In this document: piece after piece, positions 36,189 through 47,437 of the stretch
Position numbering within the stretch: position 1 is the stretch's first letter
Layout of the letters: each line of letters opens with the position of its first letter
Assembly: GCA_902805475.1 (NCBI GenBank)
Contig: CADCSX010000005.1
Coordinates: 1,003,501-1,067,500, forward strand
Origin: Entonaema liquescens
Taxonomy: Eukaryota > Ascomycota > Sordariomycetes > Xylariales > Xylariaceae
Direction: 5' to 3'
Length of the DNA: 64,000 bases
Made by a program: the position numbers and the translations under genes
The notes under the pieces: model-generated
Seen by the model: the letters and a program-made list of their open reading frames with translations, nothing else
The model's database searches: none
What the model was told of the DNA's origin: nothing

Positions 36189-39100
36189 CGTTACTCTACT
36201 AACTTGAGAGCGCCACAGCGATTAAACAGCCGTTGCGGATATGTTTTTTTTTTTTTTGGTAGAGAATTATTCCAAGTACCGCTTCTTACCTATATATTAC
36301 GAATTGGGAATATTCGTAAAAGTATATAGGAAAGGGAATTCGAAATTGGCCGGTATCGTTGGGATTAAGTCTTTGTTTGGTTCGGGACGATAATTGTTCT
36401 GGGCGTTCTGGGCAAATAATAGATAAGGATTATTTAGATGGCGGGGGTTCGGAAGTTTGAATGCTTTAGACCGTCAAATTATTCCATGTACAATAATATG
36501 ACGTTATATGTTTCCCGCGGGTAGATACAGTCGCTCTGGTGCTACCTGCCCTACTGCCTTGCTTATTTTGGTGGGTAACTATACGTAAGTACGTATATAC
36601 ACCAGACACTTGGGGTGCAGGGTGCCGAGACGAACGCCGAGAAAGAAGCCAAACGCTTGGGTTTCTTGGAGGCTTGGAAATTGATGGACTGTCAAGTGTC
36701 TAGCTTCCGTGTTTTAGTTTTCGCACAGGAGAGATTATTTAAATATTGTTCATCTCTCTTTTCGGTTTCATCAGAAAAATGAACTTTGGCAAGAAACTTT
36801 ATTGGACTTTCATAGATCATAGACTTGGTGGATAAATATGGTGGATAAGAGATGAGAACCCCTTGACGTTAAATGGAATAAGTGGTGTCATATTTACAGT
36901 AGCGCAGGACGGAATGGTTTCTTATTTCTAGTCCTCGGACGGAAACTAGGAATGAGAAGCCGGGCAGATTAGTGGTAGTGACAAGAATATACTACATAGT
37001 TACATATGTATATAGTATATAGTATGTAATCGTGAGTATCTCGCGTTCGTGGCTCCCAATTCTTCGAGAGTCTCCCAATCTACTAAATTCATTATCAACC
37101 GAGATGCAACTTGCCTTATTTCTAGCGCTAAAGCTTTAGCAGTGGTAGGGAGGGCGGGAATACCTAGCGGTCTCGGCCCCTGCGCTAATCCTGGCCATTC
37201 TATCCTTGTCGTGCGTCCCACTTCTGTTTTACTCCATGGGCAGTGGGTATGCAATACAAATGGGATTGATAAATGAATATCTAATCCACTGTCGACATCA
37301 TCGCTTTGTGATATACCGACTGTGCTCTATTTTGCTGTTATGCAAACTATAAGAGAATCTTCACGTAGGTCGCGATCTCGTTGCGTGAAAAAGTATGTGT
37401 TGTATTTATTTAGATGCTCACGATGCTTACGATCTGAGGGTTATTTGAGAGGTATTAAAGGAGCGGTTATGATACTACATACTACTCAGGTAGCACCCTC
37501 AGCTTACACTACAACTAACAGAACGAACGTTGAAAAATCTGTGTAAGTTGATTGGCCGATTAGAAAGACCCTGATTGTGGTAAAGCGGGGCAAGGCTATT
37601 CTTATTGGAAGGTGACAGCATGTACTGGATACTACTGGATGCAGTACTAAATGCAGCATCATTACCTAACAGCCGGATCCGCTGAATGCAGTTTTGGGGA
37701 TTTGGGGAATCCAGGTACATACATACATAATTAAGTCTTTTTCCTTATACATAAGGCCGATCCATTAAAATGCCCCATTTTATGAGATAAAACTTGCAGC
37801 AAGAGACAGATTAGAACAAATTAGAAGTCTTCTAACATTTAGTGCCTTTGCCAATCATATCCCTTATATCAAACACGTGTGCCCTCACCGCTCTGTGACA
37901 GGTCTGAGACCATTACAACCTTTATCCTCGATGCCTTCATTTTGCCCGATACGCCTTGTTCAACTTGTTACGCTTCCGCTCTAATACCCTGATTATACCA
38001 TGATTTCATTATCTGGCTTTTTCCTAGGTAAATGGTCATGCGACCTGTTACCTCTTTTTGGCCTACGTCGTATCGAGCTCGGTTCCAGTTTACTCGAATA
38101 AATGGAAAAAGTTCCATAATGACTGCGCTGTAACCATATGAACTGCAGCATTCTGTCATCCGGGATTACATTACGAATATTCGTACAAGGGAACTACAGC
38201 GTCTAGAACGTCTACGATAGAGATTCCTTTGGTCTCGTGCCCACATGCCAAATCCGTCGCTGATCTAGACATCTCGGTGACGTCGGTAAGCGGGTCATCA
38301 GTTGTAACAGAGGAGAGCTCGAAAAAGGGAGTACTTTCTCTGTCGTGGTTTCAAAGGATACCTTAGGGAATCGACGAGTTTATAGGATTATTAACAGAGG
38401 GATCGTCATGAATTTCGTTACGACGTCGCCTATCATGCATGCGGGAGACTGTACGCTACTCGTCACCCCCCAAAGTCTGTTATGTATAAAGTATCTTTTC
38501 ACCGGTTGATGCGATTACGAGAGCTGAGCGCCCCTACCGAATCAGTCCGGCTGCAACTACTGCAAGGAGGGCATCTAAACGCGGAGGCATCCCGGCTAAC
38601 CAGGGGTTCATGAGCAAAAGAAATTGTTATGGTTGCGACATTTGGGCAAATGTGCTAAATCGACTGCTACCACCATCAACGTTACCAGTCATCCATCTAT
38701 CCATCCATCTATTTGTCTCGAATAAAGCAACATCGCAACATCGCGACATGGCAGTTGAATCGCAGAATCTCGACCCCGATTGTCGGATTTTGACACCCAG
38801 CTGGTATCCTTATAAGACATATTTTGGGATCTACATACTAGCAGAATGCATACAGACGGATTACAGCGCCAATAAAAGCCAAGCCGGTCATCCTCGTGAT
38901 CTGCAGGGTACGTGCCGGCTACACTGAGCCGCATCCGAATTACCTAGCAACAGTATCGGGAATTAGGTTCTTCAAGCCTTATGCCTGTTGTTTGCGGTAT
39001 CAATAAGAAACTACTAACTCAACCTACATTGACAAAGGGTTCTAGGCGTTTACTAAAAATATTAGTTTGCAACTAGCAACCCACTGGACCTGTATTCAGG

Positions 39101-40738
39101 GCCGAATAGGCTACCTAGAAGAGAAGACGTCTCAATAAGATGCAGAAGCGAGAAACATTAGTCTTTTCTTTTCCCCGAGTGGGGGTCTCATAGCAAAAGA
39201 AAACGTTAAACGATCCTAAGAATGTCAGACTGTCAGATCGGCAACTCCCGTCGTTCTGTTTCACAGGGAAAAAAAAAAAAAAAAAAGGACGAGGGGCAGA
39301 CGCCTAAGACAGCAGGACGTCCGAGATCATAGATTGTCGAGATTATAGATGAGATGCCGAGCGGTATCGGAAAGCGACGCTGACATGCAGTATAGCAACG
39401 GCTCGGAACAGAGCCTACGGGATGTGACCAGTCATATCTTCGTTACTTTCATCCCTTACTTTTTCTGCGGTCTTTTTTGGTAATGTTGTATTCGTCAGCC
39501 GCGCAATATGAACCCTAAAAGAGTTGTAAGTTACTCCTTATCTTTCAACACGTACCGCTCGTGGACAACTTAATCCCGCTCACGAGATTCCCCCTATGCT
39601 ACGCAAGAAGGCAACGCCTATATAGTATCATACAACCCTAGCGCAACCAGCCGCTATTGAGGTCACCACCTTTTGAGCCCTCAGCAGCCTTTCGGGGTCC
39701 ACCTGTAATACTTCGATCGATTAATAGATTATGAAGCGGCGGGGTGCAGAAGGAGGGGTTGGTGGTGCAGTGAGACACATTTATAAACCACGCATGATCG
39801 CTCAGGTAAGGGAGACCCTTGGGATCGACTGTCACCAGCTCAGTATCCGATAAGGAAATTGCTCGCGTGCCTCTTTTTTTGTGTGGGAGGCAATATCAGA
39901 GTCCAACCTTGAAAATCCATATCCACAACCTACCTCAAGTTCATGTACATATGATATTCATATGTGTTACAACTGTGTTCAATACTCGGTGCAACTACCG
40001 TCCTTTCGTGGCTTTATGGCGCGAACCGACGACGCCGCGGCACGATTATTCGATCAACCACCAAATAGTGGTAAGGGAGGCGTACGACATATCGTGTTCG
40101 TATGATACCGGAAAGCCGCATTTGGCTTGGTGGCGGAGACACTCCGCAATCATGTGAAGGCAAAGAGAGTATCGGTAATTTGTATAACGCTGCGCTCGAG
40201 TCGTTTCTAATAAGTGGCTGGGTAGGTTGATACAGTAAATTTCAAATTGCTCATTACTGTACGAAAACCGTGTGCTCGGTATACTCTATTCTCGGACAAG
40301 ATGTTGATGCGGAAGGTAATAAGTCTAGTTGACTGGTAGGACACCAAAATACCCTATCGCGACAAAAGATTAACCACGTCTAGTGCGAGAAGGAAAGCAA
40401 AGTGAATAGAATAGAATAGTCAAGCCTCTAAAACATACAGTCTCTATTTTAGATGACCTTTGAAATCCGCTGACAGTATTACTTCATATCGTATCATAAC
40501 TCATACTTCATTAAAGATCTCGTTTTCTCTATAAATTATTTACAACTTGCAAAGTCACCCACCAGAGCTCGTAGAGTAGTAGATGCCCATGCTCTCGAAG
40601 ACAATAAGACGAGATGGCCTCCTGAAGAATACTCGACCTTAAGCCCGAGCTGCTGCTCGTGGCAGGGTTAGTCCTGTAACCGATTTCCCATACATAAATT
40701 CCTCCGCCAACCCAGAACCCCTTTTATCCACCACAATC
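36189..40738. other. Gene-poor region
   Basis: It is about 4.5 kb with no gene I can support. It has a T16 tract near 36243 and an A18 tract near 39269. Open frames are short and lack motifs. The 36.2-36.5 kb part is the promoter of the SPX gene. Confidence 0.45.
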
Positions 40739-41761
40739 TCACTTCGGCGGATTCGGCTCCTCAAAGCTGATCTTACCTTCATTAATATCGGGATAAACAT
40801 CGAACCGACGCTGCGTCGCGAGCGGGATATTCCTCCTCGTCTCCTGGATCTTCTCACCATCCAGATCCCAATACACAATCGTCTCCTTCTCCTCAGCCTC
40901 CACGAGCACGTGCGCCATCGGATCGACGACCAGGCTGTGGCCGTACGCGTGGTACGACGCGTCCAGGTCCCGCGCCGGACTGCACAGCGCCACGTACAGC
41001 TGGTTGTCCATGGCGCGGGCCTGGCCCTGCAGGCGCCAGTGCAACGGGCCCGTGGTCAGGTTGAAGGCGCCCGGGTACACGAGGGCGAAGGCGCCGCGGC
41101 GCGCGGCCACCGTCGCGAGCTCCGGGAACCGGATGTCGTAGCAGATGGCGACGGCGATCCGGCCGTAGCCCGGGAGGTCGACTAGGGTTATCTTGTTCCC
41201 CGGGAACAGCACCTCGCTCTCGCGGAAGGTGATTTTGCCCGGGATGTCGATGTCGAACAGGTGCACTTTTCGATGGCTCGCGAGCAGAGCCCCATCAGGC
41301 CCGAAGACCAGCGACGTGTTGTAGTACTTGTTCGTGCGCGGGTCCGGATCCGCCTCGGGGATGGAGCCCCCGACCACGAAGGCCTGGGTCTCGGCGGCCA
41401 TGGCGGAGAGGGCGTGGTAGGAGGGGGATTGGGAGGGGGAGGGGGGACCCGGGAGGAGGGTCTCGGCGTATTGGGGGAAGTAATTGGTGCCGTAGGGCGA
41501 GTTGAAACATTCCGGTAATACGATTAGCTTTGCGCCAGCCTTTGCGGCTTCTACGACCTTGTCACGCGCATGCGCGAGGTTCGCGGCCTTGTCTTTCCCG
41601 CTGGCGAGCTGGATGCAGGCTAATTTGATGGGCTGCTTGAGGACGGGCGCGATGGAGGTGGCCATTGTGCGGGCGGCGAAGGATAGAGAACTAGGTGTTA
41701 GAGTCTGTGATGTGAAGATAGGCTTTGATAAGGCTCTTAGTGTCCCAAAAAAGCTTCTCAT
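40739..41761 (-). CDS. Nit2/Nit3-type omega-amidase (nitrilase superfamily)
   Basis: It deaminates alpha-ketoglutaramate and alpha-ketosuccinamate (omega-amidase) or repairs deaminated glutathione-type metabolites; sequence alone does not separate these roles. A single exon encodes 340 residues. The triad is Glu84 (LPECFNSPYG), Lys165 (SHRKVHLFDIDIPG) and Cys207 (AICYDIRFPEL). The family motif GAFNLTTGPLHWRLQGQARAMDNQ follows over 20-odd residues around position 232. The first 32 residues are basic and hydroxylated with no acid (start MRSFFGTLRALSK), like a mitochondrial presequence. Met33 (codon at 41665-41663, MATSIAPVLKQP) would give the cytosolic form of 308 residues. The gene is GC-rich in third positions. 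The frame is intact. Confidence 0.92.
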   Translation of the reverse strand: MRSFFGTLRALSKPIFTSQTLTPSSLSFAARTMATSIAPVLKQPIKLACIQLASGKDKAANLAHARDKVVEAAKAGAKLIVLPECFNSPYGTNYFPQYAETLLPGPPSPSQSPSYHALSAMAAETQAFVVGGSIPEADPDPRTNKYYNTSLVFGPDGALLASHRKVHLFDIDIPGKITFRESEVLFPGNKITLVDLPGYGRIAVAICYDIRFPELATVAARRGAFALVYPGAFNLTTGPLHWRLQGQARAMDNQLYVALCSPARDLDASYHAYGHSLVVDPMAHVLVEAEEKETIVYWDLDGEKIQETRRNIPLATQRRFDVYPDINEGKISFEEPNPPK

Positions 41762-42281
41762 GGTTGTCGCATTATCACCACTCGGCTAAGAGTTGAGAAG
41801 GGTGGGATAAAGCTCCCTCGGGTTGCGAAATCGGGATCTCGGAATTGGAGTTGAGCTCGGTTTGGCGCGGGATTGGGGTCCGGTGTGGGGTGGTGGTACT
41901 CGGTTAATGCATGCGGAGGAGATAGGGTAGATAAAACGGGGATATGGATTGAATATCGGCATATCCGACACTCTGTGTTATTACATAGGACATAATAGCT
42001 TTTGTAAGTGGCCTCTCGTTCGGTTCGCGACACCTTACTCTTAGGTGTTTTCATAGTTATTACTATTGTCAATATTTCTAAGTTAAAGGTTCCCTTCTTA
42101 TTCATTACCATGATAACGATAAGATAGATCATTAACTAGAGTTTGAGACTATGTTGAAACCTTCTACAATAATGCGTCTAAGTGGTGATATCATAAATAA
42201 GCACAAGATAACTCACTCTTATATACATATCAGTCATGTTCTCATCAAAAAATAATCTTTCTTCCCATCTTCCAATCCCGT
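41762..42281. other. Short intergenic gap
   Basis: It holds the promoter of the omega-amidase gene and the 3' flank of the small membrane protein gene. No other feature is seen. Confidence 0.5.
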
Positions 42282-42878
42282 TCACTTCCCTACGAGGCTG
42301 TTCGGAAAATCAGTGTAATAATCATTAGGATTCCTCGGAAGCGCAACTTCGTACGACGAAGACATATGCCACCGATCCCAACACCGACAGTTTGGTCGAT
42401 GCATATAAGTCGCTACGGCGATGATTGCCGTCGACATTGCAACCGTGTAGGATCCTATCCCGAATCCCACTGACACGTCGCCGTAGTTTATCGACCACCA
42501 GAGTGACAACCCCAGGCTAGCAAATAACAACGCTATTGCAACCCCCGATAAGTAAAAACAGGTATAACCTCGCTTCCTTATCTGGCAATCGGGATACTCC
42601 AGGAACGGTAAGAGATGTTCGGAACATTGCTCTTCTGTAGATGACGGTAGCGACGGAAATACACGGCAAAGCCGTGTCGAATTCACATAATCAAAATACG
42701 TCAAGTAGTCTCGGTTACTCTGGATCTTGTCGTTCCGAGATATCAAGCCCGCAGCTGCGCTCCCATTTCTCTGGCAGGGTAACCAGTATGGCTCCCTATC
42801 GGACTCTTCTCGTTGAGTATTGGGATATTTCAAAGCGATGGAGTTCTGGTTGTTCCATTGTCTTGGATCGAATTTCAT
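42282..42878 (-). CDS. Small hypothetical two-pass membrane protein
   Basis: I do not recognise a family. A single exon of 198 residues starts at ATG 42878 (MKFDPRQWNNQNS). The first ~100 residues are polar. Two hydrophobic segments follow: about residues 110-131 (CFYLSGVAIALLFASLGLSLWW) and 138-158 (VGFGIGSYTVAMSTAIIAVAT). Several cysteines lie outside the membrane parts (LCRVF, EQCSEH, PDCQIR, NCRCWDRW). The long intact frame with a clean ATG and plausible topology supports a real gene, but no homology argument is possible here. Confidence 0.55.
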   Translation of the reverse strand: MKFDPRQWNNQNSIALKYPNTQREESDREPYWLPCQRNGSAAAGLISRNDKIQSNRDYLTYFDYVNSTRLCRVFPSLPSSTEEQCSEHLLPFLEYPDCQIRKRGYTCFYLSGVAIALLFASLGLSLWWSINYGDVSVGFGIGSYTVAMSTAIIAVATYMHRPNCRCWDRWHMSSSYEVALPRNPNDYYTDFPNSLVGK

Positions 42879-43428
42879 AGGCTCGTCCGGTCGATCCGCT
42901 TATAGCTTATTCCGACCATAGCCGGATTACTCGGGGACGATTCACTCGCCCTACAGGCCTTAGAGAGTATAGGATGTAACAGTTGATATACGTACCTAAG
43001 GATATCCTCAATATTGATGATGGGAAGCCCCCGGGTTTTCCTTGCATCGATAATAATGTGGTAAAAGTACTGAACTTTTGCTAGGTAAGGGGTTGTTTGG
43101 GTTTATGGATCCGACGAGTTGGAGGGCACTAGAAAACCAAGGTGATCATGGATTGTAAGAGCTTCTGCTTACCTGCATGAAAATCATATGGTCTCGTCAA
43201 TATTGCGCATAGGATATAATTGATTAGCCTTGCGTTGAAATGCGCCTCGTGCGCAGCAAGGCATATACTATCTTATCGACCTATAAACGCACTGGGGTAT
43301 AATTTCTACCGTAGCCCGCATATGGTAGGCATCAAAACGGGAAACGTAAGATAATATACCCTATAATAGGCTTAAGGACTTAGTTGAGGTAGGCGACAGT
43401 CTTATAAATCACTTCCACACCTTGCGCT
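42879..43428. other. Short intergenic gap
   Basis: Nothing is identified beyond the flanks of the neighbouring genes. Confidence 0.5.
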
Positions 43429-44276
43429 TCACCAATCAGAACCCCTCCCTAGAAGCTCCGCCAGCTGCTCCAGATACTTCTTATCCACATCGTCGAATCC
43501 GTTCAAGTCCGCACAGTCGACGTCGATGATAGCCACCAGCTTCTTCGTTCCTCCTTCACTCTCCACGACGATGGGAACTACTATCTCACTCTTGCTATCT
43601 CCGTCGCAGGCAATGTGCCCTGGGAATTTCTCCACGTCGTGAACCAGCTGCGTGGTCTGAGTTTCTGCTGCTGTCCCGCATACCCCTTTTCCGAAAGCAA
43701 TGGATTGGCATGCCACCTTGCCCTGGAATGGCCCTAAAATAAGTTGGGGTTTGATGATGTTGACTGCGGATCAAGGGTGTAGAAGCCTGTAACGAAACGA
43801 CTTGTGAACTCGAGTACTTTTACCACTTCAAGTGGTCTCTCAGTATTGAGGGTATCCCCTTACCTGCCCAGTTCACCTGGTTGCTTGGGTGAGGCAACGA
43901 TTTATAAGCGTGCCATAAGAGGGATGCCGTGTTGGCAAGGTTGCTTTAAGGAGTCGTTAGTCAGTCCAACTCCAAATCCAACGATGAGGCATCAATATAA
44001 TGCGGCTTTGATAAAATATTCGAAGACATACCATACCTAAGGAGGCAGGAATATAAGCGTGAGTTTGGTGCTCAAATTCTGACGGCATGAACGCACCCAG
44101 TTTCTTTGGCCGTCGAAAAGACCTTCAGCCTGTAATAAGACTTGCGTGTAAGCCTGCTCTTTGGTCACGCCCTCGGCAAAATTCGAGGCATCTGCATGGA
44201 CCTATGAGTGTAGGTTAGTGATGAGATTTTTGTGTTTTAGTATACAAGAAAAAAGGGTTTTGCGCTCTCGAACCAT
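43429..44276 (-). CDS. Free methionine-(R)-sulfoxide reductase (GAF domain), with 5-nt micro-exon and one frame break
   Basis: It reduces free Met-R-sulfoxide in the cytosol. Exons on minus: 44276-44274 (ATG only, least certain), 44201-44097, 44036-44032 (5 nt), 43943-43864 and 43786-43429. The 5-nt exon GTATG sits between a TTAG acceptor and a GTATGT donor. It supplies V and most of the C codon in RNWVCNLANTASLLWHA; without it the frames do not join. Downstream, NPN and LILGPFQGK lie in different frames near 43743-43749, as if one C were missing. With one base added the length is 552, or 183 residues. The three active-site cysteines (VACQS, GVCGT, HIACDG) then fall at 91, 101 and 125, which as I recall are the positions in the yeast enzyme. 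This strongly supports the exon model. Confidence 0.85.
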
Positions 44277-44703
44277 TTTGTGGTTTTGTAAATCTTAAGT
44301 CTCGTTATATCGTAGTCTCTAAACTATAGCGCGACTATTAGAGATGATCTCACACGCTAATCTCCGTAGCCGTCTATAGTCGAGTTAATGTGCAGTAATA
44401 ATGATGTTGACTCGTGAGGGAAAAAAAAAGGGTTTTGCGTGTCGAGCGAGCACGCGATCGTTAGCGGTCGGGACCCACTTCTAGCCCGCTACTACTACCG
44501 AGATTAGCCCTACCGGTGCCCGAAACTACCGCTAGACTAAGCGCATCAGCGTAACTGCGACTCGGAGATGTTGTCCACGTACCTTCCCCGGGCATAAGAA
44601 TAGGGGGCTCCCTTATATAAGACTTGTAAGATCGAAACTCATACGTGAGTAAAATCCCTTTTTCTTCGGCGTCTTTACATATACTATCTATAATTATTTT
44701 TGG
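44277..44703. other. Intergenic gap with GC-rich island
   Basis: It holds the upstream region of the sulfoxide reductase gene. A 14-bp word (AAAAGGGTTTTGCG) at 44427-44440 also occurs at 44251-44264 inside that gene's first intron. The 44420-44600 part is GC-rich compared with its flanks. Confidence 0.4.
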
Positions 44704-45583
44704 TTAAAGAGGTCTCCTCATCAGCGCTGCTAACTCGGCTGCACCTTCTCTGAAATCAGCATCAATTATATCGTTGTTTGACGTCTTCTTAAATTCCTTT
44801 CTCCAATCATCCCATCTCTCCCACATCAACGAACCCGCGTACCTTGTTGAGTAAAAGCTATATATCTCCTTACCAGCAAATCGCATCCACACAGCCGCGG
44901 AGGGAAGATGTAATTCGACAGGCTCGTGATCTGACTTGGTCGCCTTCTTGATAACATAGCAACCCCAATCTCCTAAAAGCGGCACACCTGCAAATGGACC
45001 ACTCATAAATACTATCGCGGCAAATGAATTGATATTCGTCCATGCTAAATTTGCCGCCCTTTCCGCCTTGGTTTCTGGTCGACTATACGGCCAACCAGCT
45101 AACGCTACATGACTATTAGCTCGTGTTTGCACTCGTACGATAGGAAAAACGCATGTCGAGAGACTTACAATGCCAGCAATCGCTAAACATGTTCCAGAAC
45201 TTAGGGAGATCTTGCCACAGCTCCAAAGCCCGGACCGTCCCAGCCCTGTCCATGGAGATTTCCAAGCTATCTCGTCCTGTGCGGTCAACATGCGGGAGCT
45301 TGCTAATGCTGTCTAGAAGGTTGGCGATGTTAATGTGTTCGGACGGCCAGGTCAAGATGACGTCAATGATAAATCTCCAGAGCTTATGCAGTTCATAGTT
45401 TATTTCCTTCGCCGAGGTTGTATCTGCAAGGGTTGCTTGGTGCACGTCTGCGGTAATAAGGGTTGCCGCCTCTTCGGCCTCTATCTCATCCTCGAGGTAG
45501 GCCTTAAGTGCGGTAGTCTGCTCTGTGGTCGCCACCTCATCTTGGACCTTTTGGTCAAACCAGATATCCGGGATAGCAATCAT
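44704..45583 (-). CDS. DUF3632-like fungal protein
   Basis: The function is unknown. Two exons on minus: 45583-45169 and 45104-44704, with a 64-bp intron and consistent phase, giving 271 residues. The layout matches fungal DUF3632 proteins as I know them: an acidic N-terminal part, then LHKLWRFIIDVILTWP with a following HVDRTG, ALELWQDLPKF, DCWH, and after the intron WTNINSFAAIVF. I used the first in-frame ATG (45583, MIAIPDIWFDQ). The frame is open nine codons further upstream without an ATG, so an extra 5' exon cannot be excluded. The frame is intact. Confidence 0.65.
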
Positions 45584-46601
45584 TTCGAAAGGGTATGCAT
45601 CCCCATCCAACTTGTGTTATAGTTAGAGGACCTAGAAGACGTTATGATGAAGTCATGTGAGTTGATAGAAAATATCCTCGTATAATACCTAAAGCCCGAC
45701 TATAAAGTTAACCACGAATGCCAAACTGGTGGGCTGAAGTACTAGCCACCAATCGGTGCCTAACCGACAAGTAGCTTACTCAGGATCTACAGGCATATGT
45801 AGGTGATCCGCTGAAATAAATAGAGCCACCCTACTTTACTGTAGCTCTTCAACGGGGGCCTCCGGAACGTTAGCTACATTAGGATCATAGTCGTCCAATT
45901 TTTATTACTAACCTTCCTTAACTCCGCTACAATATCACCGATGGCGCTAAATCAACCGTATATATCGGGGAGTATAGTTCGTCTTGGACCCGAGCTTGCA
46001 GGATTAGAAGGGCTAATAAATAGATATTCCGTTATCTTCTTGTGGTTATAGAATCGGATTGTTAAAGTATATTTTGCAAATGAAAGTTTGTACCTTACAC
46101 TGAAGTATATTTAACACATGCCACCCCTATTTTGTTCTTACGAGTCGACTCCTTGGTTTGGCATAATTCTTAGTGTATTGTGACACTTAGAAGATTACAA
46201 TCTTAGCAAAAAATAATATCATGGCTTCATGTCTATTATATTACCCTAAGATTACTTGTCCCTCGAGTTGTAGTTACCATTCTCGTGTAACAAAACCCAC
46301 TCCGGCCAGTATCGAACCATGCACATGTAAAGCTGGCAAGAGGGAAAAGGATGTCGTTAAGTTCTCACAAGGTATGAAAATGCAAGCTTTTAAAACAGAA
46401 ATCGGCGAACTTCTATCTGATTGATATACAAGTTTTCTATACCTCACCAGGCAGATAAAGTGAATTGACTATGGATCTCAACTTACTTATAACACAGTAC
46501 ACCCCAAGTGCATTTTCGAAGAAAACAAAAAGTTTTATAAGTCGGAGTTTATAAAAAACACAAAAAGACGTGGTTGAATATAATTCTACCATAATATGAA
46601 A
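45584..46601. other. Intergenic gap
   Basis: AT-rich; a 67-codon open frame at 46221-46424 has no motif. Nothing else is identified. Confidence 0.45.
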
Positions 46602-46673
46602 GGAGCCTGCCGGGATCGAACCGGCGACCTAAGGATCTGCAATCCTTCGCTCGTACCACTGAGCTAAGACTCC
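46602..46673 (-). tRNA. tRNA-Cys(GCA): tRNA-Cys (GCA)
   Basis: It is 72 nt with no intron. The acceptor stem GGAGUCU pairs with AGGCUCC (one G-U pair). The D arm is GCUC/GAGC. The anticodon stem AAGGA/UCCUU encloses the loop UUGCAGA, giving anticodon GCA for Cys. The T arm GCCGG/CCGGC encloses loop UUCGAUC. The A box (TTAGCTCAGTGG) and B box (GGTTCGATCC) are both present. CCA is not encoded, as expected in eukaryotes. Confidence 0.97.
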
Positions 46674-47437
46674 ACGTGACGTGCAGTACGGCTTTTTAAG
46701 CGTGTTTATATAACTTGCGTGTTAGTACTCAGGCTAAAAAGACGCCATCGTGTACCCGAACTAAGACAGGAATAGAAATCAACCTCAGCTAAGGTCTGCA
46801 TGACAAAAGGTGTGAATTGTTTAACATATGGGTATATGGGTATATGGGTATGCAAAACTAGGGATTCTGATCACAGTAGCTTTGTTTAGCATGATCGAGA
46901 TATCTACGCTATGTACTGACATGCATCAATTCCGAATCTCCCCGTATGGGAATTCGCTGCTTCCTGTCATTACCTAGACATTTCCGGGGTAGACAAGGGT
47001 TCCCAACCGGGGTGTTCATGCGCAAGCTAATTGGCAGCGCGCCACAACGGCCCGCATGAACCCCCCCGGGATCCCACGTTGTAGTCGTGATGGGATGGTC
47101 CCTCGGTTTAGGATCCTACCTAAAACAGCATGCGACGCTCTCGGAGGCAGATGTCCCGGAGAGCCTGCTATTAAGAACAGATCTGCAGATCGTGGGCGCG
47201 GCTGGCTACGATGCTTTCTCAGAATGAGTTCCTTCAGCTGTTAGATTGGCAATCTTTAGCTATTCTCATTAGCAGACAGCTAAGCTTAGGTACTTATAAG
47301 TCTTATAAGAACTGATATTAATCGGATTACTGAGTATCTAAGGACTTATACTATAACATAAATCTGGATGAGTCTATAAGCTGAAGGAATAAAAGTAGAC
47401 ATAAGAACAGTCCTGAGATGGACCACCTGCCTTCGCA
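46674..47437. other. Intergenic gap with short tandem repeat
   Basis: Three copies of ATATGGGT lie at 46826-46851. No gene is recognised. Confidence 0.5.
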
